This document shows, in pieces, positions 6,730 to 6,801 of a stretch of 6,801 nt of DNA. Where the stretch lies: the NCBI GenBank assembly GCA_903930095.1, contig CAIYXE010000048.1, positions 1 through 6,801 on the forward strand. The letters are read 5' to 3'. The first letter of the stretch is position 1; the number at the start of each line of letters is the position of its first letter. The position numbers and the translations under genes are program-made. The DNA is from an uncultured Hyphomicrobiales bacterium. Lineage in GTDB: Bacteria; Pseudomonadota; Alphaproteobacteria; Rhizobiales; Aestuariivirgaceae. The notes beneath the pieces were generated by a model that saw only the letters and a list, made by a program, of their open reading frames with translations, was not told where the DNA came from and searched no databases.

Positions 6730-6775
6730 GTCGTGGCGATCTTCGCAACTGGGGAAAAAGTGGCGCGCCCTACGG
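6323..6775. repeat. right copy of ~454-base direct repeat flanking the island
   Basis: This copy matches 2272-2725, from inside codon 500 of the DUF3604 gene to 15 bases into the tRNA 3' end. Left of 6323 the sequence is unrelated to the gene. All ten coding substitutions against the left copy are third-position and silent; one indel lies in the spacer. It marks the right boundary of the inserted segment. Confidence 0.93.
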
Positions 6776-6801
6776 GAGTCGAACCCGTCTTTACAACGTG
6801 A
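6761..6801 (-). tRNA. tRNA gene, probably tRNA-Glu, 3' part only
   Basis: Read on the minus strand from the window edge, the sequence ends with T-arm ACGGG-TTCGACT-CCCGT, acceptor 3' strand AGGGCGC, discriminator G and an encoded CCA (6763-6761). Upstream are a 4-base variable loop AAAG and anticodon-stem 3' strand GTTGT, preceded by A37-C38 numbering and anticodon bases TC at positions 35-36. Anticodon NTC means Glu (TTC/CTC) or Asp (GTC); the TCAC context and the TAGGG acceptor resemble tRNA-Glu. The 5' half lies outside the window. It runs convergent to the DUF3604 genes. Confidence 0.8.

Overview
The window looks like part of an alphaproteobacterial chromosome. This is inferred from three things: a high-GC backbone (one sampled 60-base line of the DUF3604 gene is about 67% G+C), an Omp25/Omp31-type outer-membrane barrel, and a TPR-sulfotransferase fusion of a kind common in that class. 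Genus cannot be fixed from the sequence.

Bases 1-2678 hold two tandem paralogues of the DUF3604 family, periplasmic proteins with PHP-like metal-binding motifs. The first enters from the left edge, with 249 C-terminal residues visible. The second starts 23 bases later with a good ribosome binding site and a signal peptide, but an in-frame TAG at codon 349 breaks it. The frame stays open after the TAG for another 285 codons. The nonsense codon removes the last predicted metal-ligand motif and the whole C-terminal half.

Bases 2726-6322 form an island of clearly lower GC (about 52% and 35% in two sampled lines). It carries two minus-strand genes: an Omp25/31-like barrel protein with a hairpin terminator, and a 582-residue TPR protein ending in a divergent sulfotransferase-like domain whose nucleotide loop has become a canonical Walker A motif. 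Just upstream of the barrel gene is the 5' remnant of a second barrel gene. Its stop codon overlaps the GTG start of the intact one. A possible AbrB/MazE-like antitoxin relic lies further upstream.

The island is flanked by a direct repeat of about 454 bases (2272-2725 and 6323-6775). Each copy holds the last 135 codons of the DUF3604 gene, the short spacer, and 15 bases of a tRNA 3' end. On the right the 15 bases belong to a real tRNA gene (probably Glu) that runs off the window on the minus strand. On the left they are an orphan scar. The two repeats differ at ten coding positions, all synonymous, so they are more likely two diverged alleles of a functional gene than a recent duplication left to decay. 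The arrangement fits an element integrated at, or recombined into, the DUF3604-tRNA locus. No integrase or transposase is visible.
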